64,000 nucleotides of DNA from assembly GCA_964438975.1 (NCBI GenBank), contig CAYTMU010000003.1:1-64000 (forward strand). The letters run 5' to 3'. The stretch is from Chryseosolibacter sp964438975. GTDB taxonomy: Bacteria > Bacteroidota > Bacteroidia > Cytophagales > Cyclobacteriaceae. Positions 52,543 through 61,033 of the stretch are shown here, one piece after another. Every line of letters starts with the position of its first letter. The first letter of the stretch is position 1. The notes under the pieces are model-generated. The model did no database searches. It saw only the letters and a list, made by a program, of their open reading frames with translations, and had not been told where the DNA came from. The position numbers were made by a program, and so were the translations under genes.

Positions 52543-55500
52543 TCACAGTCCGATATCCAAACCTATCGAAAACGTTTTGGCCTGTGGCGTCATCGCATCC
52601 GAGGTACCGTTAATAGACTGTTCGGGATCGATGTATGAATTCTTGTCTTTCACAAAAGTCAACAGGTTCGTTCCTCTCAGATAGATACGCACCGAGCGCA
52701 AGCTCATGCTCTGAACCAGCGATTCCGCAAGCGTATAGGCCAGGGTAAGGTTCTTCATCCGCACAAAACTTCCGTCGAAAAGCCACCGGGAGTTGAACTG
52801 CTCGTTGCTGCCCGGCTGACCACCCCACCTATGCTGAGGCCAAAGGGCATCGGTCTTGCCCGGTACCCATCGATTTTCAAAAGCGATCAGCGCCGTGCTC
52901 CTGGGGGTCAGGCGACCGTCACTAACAAGTCCCCTCGCTCTTGCATCAATGTTGTAGTTCCCGTAGGAATACATGAAGTCGGCATTGAGGGTGAATCCCT
53001 TGAACGCAAACGCCGTGTTAAATCCTCCGAAGAAATCGGGGGATGCTGTCTTATCGTCATAGAAACGCTTTGCCTGTCCGGGGTTATTGACGACTTCATT
53101 CTTTGCCTCATCGGCGTACCAGGTAGGTCTTCCATTCGACGGATCAACACCCGCCCAGTTGTACATATAATAAGACTGGAAGTCACCTCCAACACGCCGG
53201 ATGAAAGTACCATCGATGAAGTCGCTCGTGAGTTTGGTTATCTCGTTGTTAATAACGGTGTAGTTCAGTCCAAAATCCCAGGTGAAGCTATTCTTTGTGA
53301 TCAGGTTTGCGCTGAGCGTGATCTCCAGCCCTGTATTGACCATCTCACCATAATTTTGGGTCAGCGATTCAAAGCCGGTTGTCAATGAAATGGGTACATC
53401 CAGGATCAGGTCAGAAGATGTTCTGTTAAAGTACTCAACCGTACCATTGATGCGGTTGAACAGGTCGAAGTCTAATCCGATATTAAAGTTCTTCTGAGTC
53501 TCCCAGGTCAAATCCGGGTTTCCGATTTGAGAAGGACTTCCGCCCGGGTTACCATCGTAGTCCTGACCATACGTGTAGAGTCCGGCGTACGAGAAATTGC
53601 CAATGGCCGCGTTGCCGGTTAATCCCCAGGATGACCTCAGTCTTAAGAAGCTCAGCGCCGTGAGGTCGCTCATGAACGACTCGTTGCTGATCACCCATCC
53701 GCCACCAACGGAATAGAACGTACCCCACCGGTTCTGTGAACCGAACCTGGATGATCCATCCCGGCGTATGCTGGACGAAAGAAAGTACTTATGATTGAAG
53801 TTGTAGTCAGCTTTCGCGAACATCGCGATAAAAGAGTATTCGCTTCCGCTGCCACTCACGCCAAATTCGGAAGATGTACTATTCAGCGTCCGCAGTTTCT
53901 CATTGGGGAAGCCCTTTCCAATTGCTGAGAAGGACTCGCGCCTTGACTTCTGAGCCTCATATCCGACCAGTACATTCAGATTGTGTTTGGGCGCCAACTC
54001 CTTCACGTATCCCAGCGTCTGCGTTCCGACCCAGTTCGTATTCAACGTATTCGCCTGGCTGACAGAACCGTTTACAGCATAGGCATTCCCGTACCGGGGA
54101 GTTTCATACAAATACTCGTTGAGATTGATGATATCAAAGTTCCATTGGGATCTAAAAGAGAAGTGGTCAAAGAACTTCCATGTCACGGCGAGATTGTCCA
54201 TCACCCTAAGCTGTTTTATCTCCCTGACATTATCTCCGTTCAATCCCCCGACGGGGTTAGCATCCAATGGAAAATACGCCCGATGCCCGGTGTTGTATCT
54301 TCCCGCTTCGTCATAGATAGGGATCAAAGGTGGCAGTTCAATTGCATTCTTGAGGGGATTTTCCCACGAGCCAGCGTCCGGAAAAGTATGCTGTGTTGAA
54401 TTGGACACAAATATGTTATTCGAGACGGTGATATTCTTTCTTGCCTTGTACTCGAGGTTCGCGCGCGCATTCATCCGGCGAAAGTCCGAGCCGATGATGT
54501 AGTTCTCCTGGTTGTAGTATGCCCCCGAAACGTAGTAGGTCAGAATATCCGTTCCCCCGCTGGCGCTCAGGTCATAGCTCTGGGTTACGCCGACCCTGCT
54601 GATGGCATCCAGCCAGTTCGTGTCAGTTGTATCCCCGGTGACCGGGTCGAAAGCTTGTGGAAATGTCTGAATAAGCTTTTGTTGAGCCTGCTCGTAGGTA
54701 TCCCCGTTGTTCATATTTCCCTCCAGGAACAACTGGATGTATTGCCTTGCATTGAGCGGTTTCAGAATGTTCTTGTAAGCCGGGGAGCTTACCCCAACCA
54801 ATGAACTGAAGGTAATTTTCGGTGTTCCGCTTTTCCCGGACTTGGTCGTGACCAGGATTACGCCATTCGCACCCCTTGAACCATAGATAGCGGTAGCAGC
54901 TGCGTCTTTCAATACGGAAATTGATTCAATATCATTCGGATTCAGCGAAGTCATCACATTACCGCTTCTGCCGCCGTTTCCGTTGATACTCGTCATATCC
55001 CCGGCGTTTACCGGGATTCCATCCACCACATAGAGTGGCTCGCTTGACGCACTGATCGAGCCGGTTCCTCTTATTCGTATCTGGGTATTCGATCCCGGAG
55101 CACCATCGATGGCTGAAGCCTGGAGCCCTGCGACACTCCCTCGCATCGATTGTTCAAACGTGGCAACGGGAACCTGGTGAAGCTCGCTGTTCTTCACCAC
55201 GCTGACCGAACCCACAAGCGACTCCTTCGTCTCCTGACCATAGCCGACCAGAATTACCTCTTGCAGGAATGCTGAGGCCTGTTTCAAAACGACGTTGATA
55301 ATGGAACTCTCACCTACCCTGACGGTCTGTGTTTCCATTCCCACAAAGGAGAAAGACAGCATAGATCCAGGTTCAGCAGCAAGTTCATACGTACCGTCGA
55401 TATTGGTCTGAACGCCTTTTGCCGAGCCCATAATTACAACCGAAACGCCCGGCAAGCCCTCACCTGCATCGCTCGTTACCTTTCCGCTAACGATAAAATC

Positions 55501-55908
55501 CTGCAGGGATTGATCCGTCCGTACGACAACTGGATTCACCGCCGCTCTTTCGAGGCGCTTCACGACCACCTGACGATTGTCGATCTTGTAACCCAACGCC
55601 GTATTCTTGAATGCTTCATCCAATATTTCATCGATCGTGGCATTCCTTAAGCTGATAGGGCCCGCCATCTCCTTGCCGACTACATCATCTCTATAAAAGA
55701 AATGGAAACCTGTTTTACTCTGAAGTTCATTCAGAAATTCCTCAACTGTGGCTGCTTCGATAACGAAGTCGATCTTGGCTTGGGCATAGCTACTTGCCTG
55801 AACTGTCGAAATACTCAATACCAACACAAATAGTCTCATAAGTGTAACGAGTATTGCTCCCTGGAAATTAATTGCACTTCCAGGGATGCCCTTAAAGAGA
55901 TAATTCAT
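52543..55908 (-). CDS. SusC/RagA-family TonB-linked transporter with STN domain
   Basis: An 1121-residue outer membrane transporter. Order: signal peptide (about 1-42), STN domain (about 48-113, around ISLRNATIDEILDEAFKNTA), CarboxypepD_reg-like domain (about 138-215), plug (about 225-345, with EVILVGYGQETKESLVGSVS and DGIPVNAGDMT; VLKDAAATAIYGSRGANGVI), barrel to the C-terminus. The STN domain is the part that contacts a FecR-type anti-sigma factor, encoded 95 bases upstream; this implies substrate-dependent control by an ECF sigma factor. It forms a pair with the SusD-like protein. Confidence 0.93.
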   Translation of the reverse strand: MNYLFKGIPGSAINFQGAILVTLMRLFVLVLSISTVQASSYAQAKIDFVIEAATVEEFLNELQSKTGFHFFYRDDVVGKEMAGPISLRNATIDEILDEAFKNTALGYKIDNRQVVVKRLERAAVNPVVVRTDQSLQDFIVSGKVTSDAGEGLPGVSVVIMGSAKGVQTNIDGTYELAAEPGSMLSFSFVGMETQTVRVGESSIINVVLKQASAFLQEVILVGYGQETKESLVGSVSVVKNSELHQVPVATFEQSMRGSVAGLQASAIDGAPGSNTQIRIRGTGSISASSEPLYVVDGIPVNAGDMTSINGNGGRSGNVMTSLNPNDIESISVLKDAAATAIYGSRGANGVILVTTKSGKSGTPKITFSSLVGVSSPAYKNILKPLNARQYIQLFLEGNMNNGDTYEQAQQKLIQTFPQAFDPVTGDTTDTNWLDAISRVGVTQSYDLSASGGTDILTYYVSGAYYNQENYIIGSDFRRMNARANLEYKARKNITVSNNIFVSNSTQHTFPDAGSWENPLKNAIELPPLIPIYDEAGRYNTGHRAYFPLDANPVGGLNGDNVREIKQLRVMDNLAVTWKFFDHFSFRSQWNFDIINLNEYLYETPRYGNAYAVNGSVSQANTLNTNWVGTQTLGYVKELAPKHNLNVLVGYEAQKSRRESFSAIGKGFPNEKLRTLNSTSSEFGVSGSGSEYSFIAMFAKADYNFNHKYFLSSSIRRDGSSRFGSQNRWGTFYSVGGGWVISNESFMSDLTALSFLRLRSSWGLTGNAAIGNFSYAGLYTYGQDYDGNPGGSPSQIGNPDLTWETQKNFNIGLDFDLFNRINGTVEYFNRTSSDLILDVPISLTTGFESLTQNYGEMVNTGLEITLSANLITKNSFTWDFGLNYTVINNEITKLTSDFIDGTFIRRVGGDFQSYYMYNWAGVDPSNGRPTWYADEAKNEVVNNPGQAKRFYDDKTASPDFFGGFNTAFAFKGFTLNADFMYSYGNYNIDARARGLVSDGRLTPRSTALIAFENRWVPGKTDALWPQHRWGGQPGSNEQFNSRWLFDGSFVRMKNLTLAYTLAESLVQSMSLRSVRIYLRGTNLLTFVKDKNSYIDPEQSINGTSDAMTPQAKTFSIGLDIGL

Positions 55909-55955
55909 AATTTTGATTAGGGATTAGTAATAATTATGATTGTTGCTAATGTTCG

Positions 55956-55981
55956 CCGGAAGGTGTTGCCGCACCTTCTGG
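55956..55981 (-). other. Stem-loop between fecR and susC
   Basis: On the minus strand CCAGAAGGTG pairs with CACCTTCCGG (one mismatch, loop CGGCAA). No T-run follows, so it is not a classical terminator. It may set the relative expression of fecR and susC by partial termination or mRNA stability. Confidence 0.4.
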
Positions 55982-56003
55982 TTTTTTCTCCTTACTCTGG
56001 TAT

Positions 56004-57065
56004 TTATTCGTTCATAGGCATTGTCTTTTGGTTAAGGACTATTACATTTTTCTCTTCAAATGAATAACTGAAGCTGGTTGTTTCTTCGATGATCCTGATC
56101 ACTTGTTCCACATCATCCTTCAGATCCAGGTACCCTGAAAACCGTTGACTTCTCAGTTGTTCAGACGCGATCTGGATATCCACATTATAATACCGGGATA
56201 GCTTCTTCATAATTGATTCCAGGTTGTCGTTCTTGAACACAAACACACCGTCCCTCCAGGAGAAATAGCTTTCCACCTTCACTTCCGAAGTTTCGATTTC
56301 CAAGGAACGCTTGTCGTAGCTTGCTTTGGTACCCGGCACTATTTCGATACTCCTCGTACGTCCGAACAGATCATCGGATCGATAGTCCACCTGAACCCGT
56401 CCGGACTTCAGCACGGTGGTAATGCAATGTTCGTCCGGGTAATTGGAAATATTGAATACCGTTCCTAAAACACGAATCTGGTGATGTTGCGCCGTTATCA
56501 GGAACGGCTGCTCCTGGTTCGAGACAACCTCAAAAATACCCTCTCCTTCCAGGTATACTTCTCTGACCTTGCCGGCAAAACGACTCGGGTAGACAAACTT
56601 GGAACCTGAGTTTAGCCACACCCTGCTGCCATCAGATAAGGTTATCTCCGACCTCTTGCCATAGGGTACAATCAATGTATTGTATGCGACCTTCTCTTCG
56701 ACCCCACGCTCAATGGATTTGGAGTCGTTGATACTTATTGTCTTTCCTGTTTGTGAATACCTGATCACCGCGCCTTGATCTTCTATGACGACGGGTTCCT
56801 GGTCGTCGAGGAGCAGGATCACATCATCGCCATAACTTTGCTGACTCTGCAGCACACTGGCGATGTCGTCAGGTAACCATTCCAACCTGTAGTTGGAATA
56901 CAGCAGCACCGAAGCACAAAGCAGGACCAAAACGGTAGCCGCCATCGAACTGCAGACGGTTATCAGCCTCCTTGTTTTGAAGCCCCTGATCGAATTGAAA
57001 ATTTCCGTCTTCAATTTTTCCTTTTCTTCGCTGGACATGTCCAGGTCACTGCTATTGTCTTTCAC
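56004..57065 (-). CDS. FecR-family anti-sigma factor
   Basis: A 353-residue single-pass protein starting with GTG at 57065 (alternative ATG at 57038). A short cytoplasmic N-terminus (about 35 residues) leads to a membrane helix (about 36-57, LITVCSSMAATVLVLLCASV), then the periplasmic FecR domain (about 130-230, PYGKRSEITLSDGSRVWLNS and LEGEGIFEVVSNQEQPFLIT) and a C-terminal STN-like domain (about 280-347). It passes the SusC signal to an ECF sigma factor. The cytoplasmic part is shorter than in typical Bacteroidota FecR proteins, and no sigma gene adjoins it. Confidence 0.88.
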   Translation of the reverse strand: MKDNSSDLDMSSEEKEKLKTEIFNSIRGFKTRRLITVCSSMAATVLVLLCASVLLYSNYRLEWLPDDIASVLQSQQSYGDDVILLLDDQEPVVIEDQGAVIRYSQTGKTISINDSKSIERGVEEKVAYNTLIVPYGKRSEITLSDGSRVWLNSGSKFVYPSRFAGKVREVYLEGEGIFEVVSNQEQPFLITAQHHQIRVLGTVFNISNYPDEHCITTVLKSGRVQVDYRSDDLFGRTRSIEIVPGTKASYDKRSLEIETSEVKVESYFSWRDGVFVFKNDNLESIMKKLSRYYNVDIQIASEQLRSQRFSGYLDLKDDVEQVIRIIEETTSFSYSFEEKNVIVLNQKTMPMNE

Positions 57066-57411
57066 GATTTATCCGGTTTTTAGGTATCTTTTCAATTAAA
57101 GAAGGGGGAGCGGCATTCATAGACAGCTTTTCGATCTTTTTTTGCTGCAAACGCTTCCAGCCCTTGTTTCGCCGTCTCCAATAATGTAACGAGGTTTGAA
57201 TAGTGGTAGGTAACTCCTCTTACTACCGCGGCTGACCTTTGATCAGGGTCTCCAACTCCCGGAGATGTGCGCTCCATGAAGCTGCCGGATCTCGGCAAGT
57301 GTTTGTTCCGGCGATGTGTGTTTGTCATTCATAGAAAGTACTTTGCTTATCAAAGCAAGGCACTTTTGGTGCAAAACCAAGAAAACTTCCGGAAAGAACT
57401 AAGTGTGCCGG
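57066..57411. other. Intergenic region upstream of fecR
   Basis: About 350 bases, holding the hairpin at 57336-57365 and presumably the fecR promoter. Short frames occur on the minus strand (57092-57328, and a 22-codon frame from the ATG near 57120), but none has a plausible fold or family. The usual occupant of this position, an ECF sigma gene, is absent. Confidence 0.5.
57336..57365 (-). terminator. Hairpin downstream of the cytochrome-dehydrogenase pair
   Basis: A 30-base near-perfect inverted repeat: 13 pairs with one mismatch and one G-T wobble, loop TGAT; the core is TTGCTT against AAGCAA. It lies 47 bases after the stop of the minus-strand gene ending at 57412. There is no T-run, so termination is inferred from position. 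Confidence 0.45.
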
Positions 57412-59166
57412 CTACAATTTTGAGATGGTGTGACGGGTGCCCGCAAGCCGATAAACTTTCCCGTCTTGCTTGCTAAAAATATAAATGTCCCCGTTGTGGT
57501 CTTTTCCGAACCGGAGGTCAACCCGCTTCCTCCCGTGCAGCTCCGCTGTCGTGACGGACTTGCCGTTGAGCGCAATCTTCCACTCGCGAATGGTCGCAAT
57601 TCTTCCTTGCGTCACTTCGTTCAGTTCGATGTAGTATAACCTGCCGTTGTTCATGTCTGCGAACAGGTATTTGTCTTTCAATTCAGCGATGGTGCTACCA
57701 CTGTATTCGAACCCACCGCTGACGGCCAGACCTTCGTCATGGTCGTATTGCGCCACAGGATAGGTGACGCCGTATATATCGTCGTTTTCCGGAAGAGGAA
57801 ATATTTTTTCAAGATCTCCGTACGGATTCGACACAAAAGTACCCTCCCGTATAGGCCAACCGTAGTTGCGACCAGATTCTACAAGACAGATCGATTCAAT
57901 CTGTGCCTGGCCGATGTTACTCACCAACATTTGCCCACGCGTCGTCCACGTTATGCGGTGGGGGTTCCTGAACCCATACGCATAAAGCTCTCCAAGCGCC
58001 TGCTTGTTCGAATGACCCGCGAACGGATTGGTGGGCGGAATTCCATAGGGCTTCCCGGTTGCGTCATCTTTGCGCGGATCGATCCGGAAGATACTCCCCC
58101 AGGGCCGCTCGATGTTCTGAACGAGAAACGGATAACCATTCTCAACGCAACCGCCATCTCCGATGCCTATGTAAAGTAGTCCGTAGTCTTCATCACCCTG
58201 CTTGCTGTTCGGATTAAAGATAAGTTCCTGGACGCCGTGTATGCCGGTAACCATATCGATGCGAAACAGTTCGCGGTTAACCCCGCGGAACGGGAATGCC
58301 TGCGGCTGATCTGTCTTCCATTCCGATATCACCCACTGAACGGTAGCTGGAATTGAATCCGCAAAATGAAAGTTAGCCTTCACTTTTCCCGGTTTCTCGG
58401 TGTGGCTGGTGTACAGCAGTCCGTTGTGAATGAAGTCCGGATGAAAAGAAAAACTTCCAAAACCAGTAGCGAGTCCCGGAGCATCGATAAATTCGGATTT
58501 CAACCCGACCATATCCATATACACCTCGGGATTCCCGTCTCGCAGCTCATACAGCGTCCCCCGGATATCAACAATAAATCTGCGGTCAGTTCCCGTGATG
58601 AAATCGAGCTTGGTTATGCGTGTTGGAAAACCTTTATGAGCAGTAACCGGGATCTGGGCGACATACTCCACCGCTACGAGGAGGTCCGATTGCTCTATTC
58701 CTTCGGGGATCGGATCCTTCACGGCTTCGGGTGAGTCTGCTTTCGCGGTACTGCGTACCGGCGGTGCCTGCGTATGGAGATAGGCAATGATCTCCGTCAG
58801 TTCATCGTCGGTGTAATGCCCGAACGCAGGCATCATGGTCTTGTATCGCGCGAGTAGTTTTTGTCCCCGCTCGTCACCGGATTCCACAACCGCTTGCGGG
58901 TCTCTGATGAACTTGCGCAACCACTCAATGGAAACGGACTGGGTTACACCACCGAGCTGCGGCCCGATACCATCCTGGCGAAAGTTATGGCAGGCGCTGC
59001 AATCTTGCTCGAAGCTGGCCTTTCCTCTTGCGATCGTCTCCGGGTCGTTTGGAATTTCCAGGTAGTCCGACCTGGGGTTACAAGCCGTAAAGAACAACGC
59101 CGAAGCGTACGCGACTGCGATGATCAATATGCGTTGTCTCCTCCACTCGCCCACGTCGACATTCAT
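57412..59166 (-). CDS. Cytochrome c-PQQ-dependent sugar dehydrogenase-like lipoprotein (second copy)
   Basis: A 584-residue lipoprotein (lipobox FFTAC, Cys29) with an N-terminal cytochrome c domain (haem motif Cys56-SA-Cys59-His60, axial Met in MMPAFGHY) and a C-terminal soluble glucose dehydrogenase-type six-blade propeller from about 165 (TKLDFITGTDRRFIVDIRG; YAYGFRNPHRITW; GYPFLVQN). Family enzymes oxidise sugars with PQQ and pass electrons to the cytochrome. It is a paralogue of the gene just upstream and overlaps it by 4 bases (ATGA). Confidence 0.87.
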   Translation of the reverse strand: MNVDVGEWRRQRILIIAVAYASALFFTACNPRSDYLEIPNDPETIARGKASFEQDCSACHNFRQDGIGPQLGGVTQSVSIEWLRKFIRDPQAVVESGDERGQKLLARYKTMMPAFGHYTDDELTEIIAYLHTQAPPVRSTAKADSPEAVKDPIPEGIEQSDLLVAVEYVAQIPVTAHKGFPTRITKLDFITGTDRRFIVDIRGTLYELRDGNPEVYMDMVGLKSEFIDAPGLATGFGSFSFHPDFIHNGLLYTSHTEKPGKVKANFHFADSIPATVQWVISEWKTDQPQAFPFRGVNRELFRIDMVTGIHGVQELIFNPNSKQGDEDYGLLYIGIGDGGCVENGYPFLVQNIERPWGSIFRIDPRKDDATGKPYGIPPTNPFAGHSNKQALGELYAYGFRNPHRITWTTRGQMLVSNIGQAQIESICLVESGRNYGWPIREGTFVSNPYGDLEKIFPLPENDDIYGVTYPVAQYDHDEGLAVSGGFEYSGSTIAELKDKYLFADMNNGRLYYIELNEVTQGRIATIREWKIALNGKSVTTAELHGRKRVDLRFGKDHNGDIYIFSKQDGKVYRLAGTRHTISKL

Positions 59167-60890
59167 TTGGCAGCAACCACTTTATACACCACACCGTCGG
59201 GCATCGTCGAAAGATATAACTCTCCCTCATGATCACGTCCAAAGCGCATGCTCAGTCGCTCGGCACCGTTGCACAACTCTTTGAAGGAGGTGATCTTTCC
59301 ATTCAGAGAAATTCTGAACTCTTTCATCGGCGCTTTCTCCCCTTCGCGGATATCGTCTATGTTGATGTAAAAAAGTCGACCGTTTACCATATCGCCAAAC
59401 AGGTACTTTCCCTGAAGCGCCGGGATCGTCTTACCCCAGTACTCATACCCCCCGATAATAGCGTTTCCTTCATCGTGATCGTATTCCGCGATAGGATAAT
59501 CATAGTTGTTGGCTTCATCATCCGGTGGCAATGGATAAATGTTGCGCGTGCTTTCAGTAAGATAGATCACAAAACTTCCTTCGCGAAATGGCCACCCGTA
59601 GTTATGACCAGGTAGAATGAAATTCAATTCCTCGATCATGTGTTGACCGATGTTTGACGAGAGCATGTGGCCTGACCTGGTCCAGGTGAGCTTATGCGGG
59701 TTCCTGAAGCCGTAGGCGTACACCTCTCCTAACGCTTTCGGGTTTCTGCTCGAGGCGAACGGATTGCTCTTTGGAATACCGTACTTTCCATTCTTGCTGT
59801 TGCGTCCCATCGGATCGATACGTATGATCGAACTCCAGATATTCTCAGGGCCGATATTAATGTGGATAATCCCGCGCTCCGCACTTCCGCCGTCGCCAAT
59901 GCCGACGTACAGCAGGCCGTAATCTTCGTCACCGGGAACGGACAGCGGGTTGAATATAATTTCCTGCACGCCATGCGATCTGCCAACCATATTGATACGC
60001 AACATCTCCCGGCGCTCACCGTTGAAAGGGAATCCACCAGGATCCGACGTCTTCCATTCAGAGAGGACCCACTGCAGCGTCACTGCGAGCGTATCGGAGT
60101 AAGCGTAGTCGGCCGGTGCGGATCCCTTCTTTTCTGTATGGGTGGTATACAGCAGACCATTCTTTGCGAATTCGGGGTGGAAAGCGAAACTCCCGAACCC
60201 GGTGGCATGTCCCGGTACGTTGATAAAATCAGGTATCTGTTTGGCAATGTCGAAATAAGGCTCCGCCTGCTTGCCATTCACTCGATACAGAATTCCCCGA
60301 AGGTCTAATACAAAGAATTCCTTTGTGTCCGGCCGTGAGAAAAACTTAGTGATACGCGCACGCTGATCGTGGTCGGCGGTCGCCGGCATCTGAATGACAC
60401 GCTCAATTTCGACGACCATGTCGGACATCTCGATACCCTCTTCAATTGGGTTCGACAGTGCCAGTTCCTTGCGCTCGGCCACAGACAATTTCACCGGAGC
60501 TTTCTGCGTATGCAGATACGCCACGATGCCTTTCAGGTCATCATCCGTGAGATAGTTGAATGAGGGCATCACCGACTTGTACTGATTGTGCAGAGATACC
60601 GCGCGCACATCGCCCGCGTCGATGGTAGATTTTGGATCCCGAATAAAACGCTCCAGCCACTCAGCCGACACGATCTCGGTGATGCCACCCAGCGCCGGCC
60701 CGATTCCATCGTGATCGACACTGTGGCAGGCAACGCACGTCTGGTTGAATATCTTGCGACCTGCCGCTACAGAAGCCGAATCCGTCCTGATCTCCCCGTC
60801 GCTCTCTGAGTTTGAACTACAAGCGGCGAAGAAAAAGACAATCGCCGGAAACACAGCCGGCAACAGATGCGAAATGTTCCTGATAGTCAT
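59163..60890 (-). CDS. Cytochrome c-PQQ-dependent sugar dehydrogenase-like lipoprotein (first copy)
   Basis: A 575-residue lipoprotein (lipobox FFAAC, Cys24) with the same layout as its downstream paralogue: cytochrome c domain (Cys52-VA-Cys55-His56, axial Met in VMPSFNYL), then a sugar/sorbosone dehydrogenase propeller (TKFFSRPDTKEFFVLDLRG; VYAYGFRNPHKLTWTRSG; IAEYDHDEGNAIIGGYEYWG). The two copies share gene order, domain order and many segments, so a tandem duplication is clear, though they differ enough to have diverged in substrate. The pair is transcribed together. Confidence 0.87.
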   Translation of the reverse strand: MTIRNISHLLPAVFPAIVFFFAACSSNSESDGEIRTDSASVAAGRKIFNQTCVACHSVDHDGIGPALGGITEIVSAEWLERFIRDPKSTIDAGDVRAVSLHNQYKSVMPSFNYLTDDDLKGIVAYLHTQKAPVKLSVAERKELALSNPIEEGIEMSDMVVEIERVIQMPATADHDQRARITKFFSRPDTKEFFVLDLRGILYRVNGKQAEPYFDIAKQIPDFINVPGHATGFGSFAFHPEFAKNGLLYTTHTEKKGSAPADYAYSDTLAVTLQWVLSEWKTSDPGGFPFNGERREMLRINMVGRSHGVQEIIFNPLSVPGDEDYGLLYVGIGDGGSAERGIIHINIGPENIWSSIIRIDPMGRNSKNGKYGIPKSNPFASSRNPKALGEVYAYGFRNPHKLTWTRSGHMLSSNIGQHMIEELNFILPGHNYGWPFREGSFVIYLTESTRNIYPLPPDDEANNYDYPIAEYDHDEGNAIIGGYEYWGKTIPALQGKYLFGDMVNGRLFYINIDDIREGEKAPMKEFRISLNGKITSFKELCNGAERLSMRFGRDHEGELYLSTMPDGVVYKVVAAK

Positions 60891-61033
60891 CTGGTGGTTA
60901 GGGTTAAGTTTCCAAAAGTAAGGGTTTTTCAGCAGGCATCATCCGAATGTCTTCGAAAAACCGCGGAGCAAAGGGAGCCCGGGATGTCAATATTGCTGTA
61001 ATCACCTATCTTTGCGCCTTCGATTTTTTGATT

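Noticed and set aside
57092..57328. Possible remnant of a sigma factor gene upstream of fecR
   Set aside because: The frames there show no sigma region 2 or 4 motifs, and I could not join them convincingly by a frameshift.
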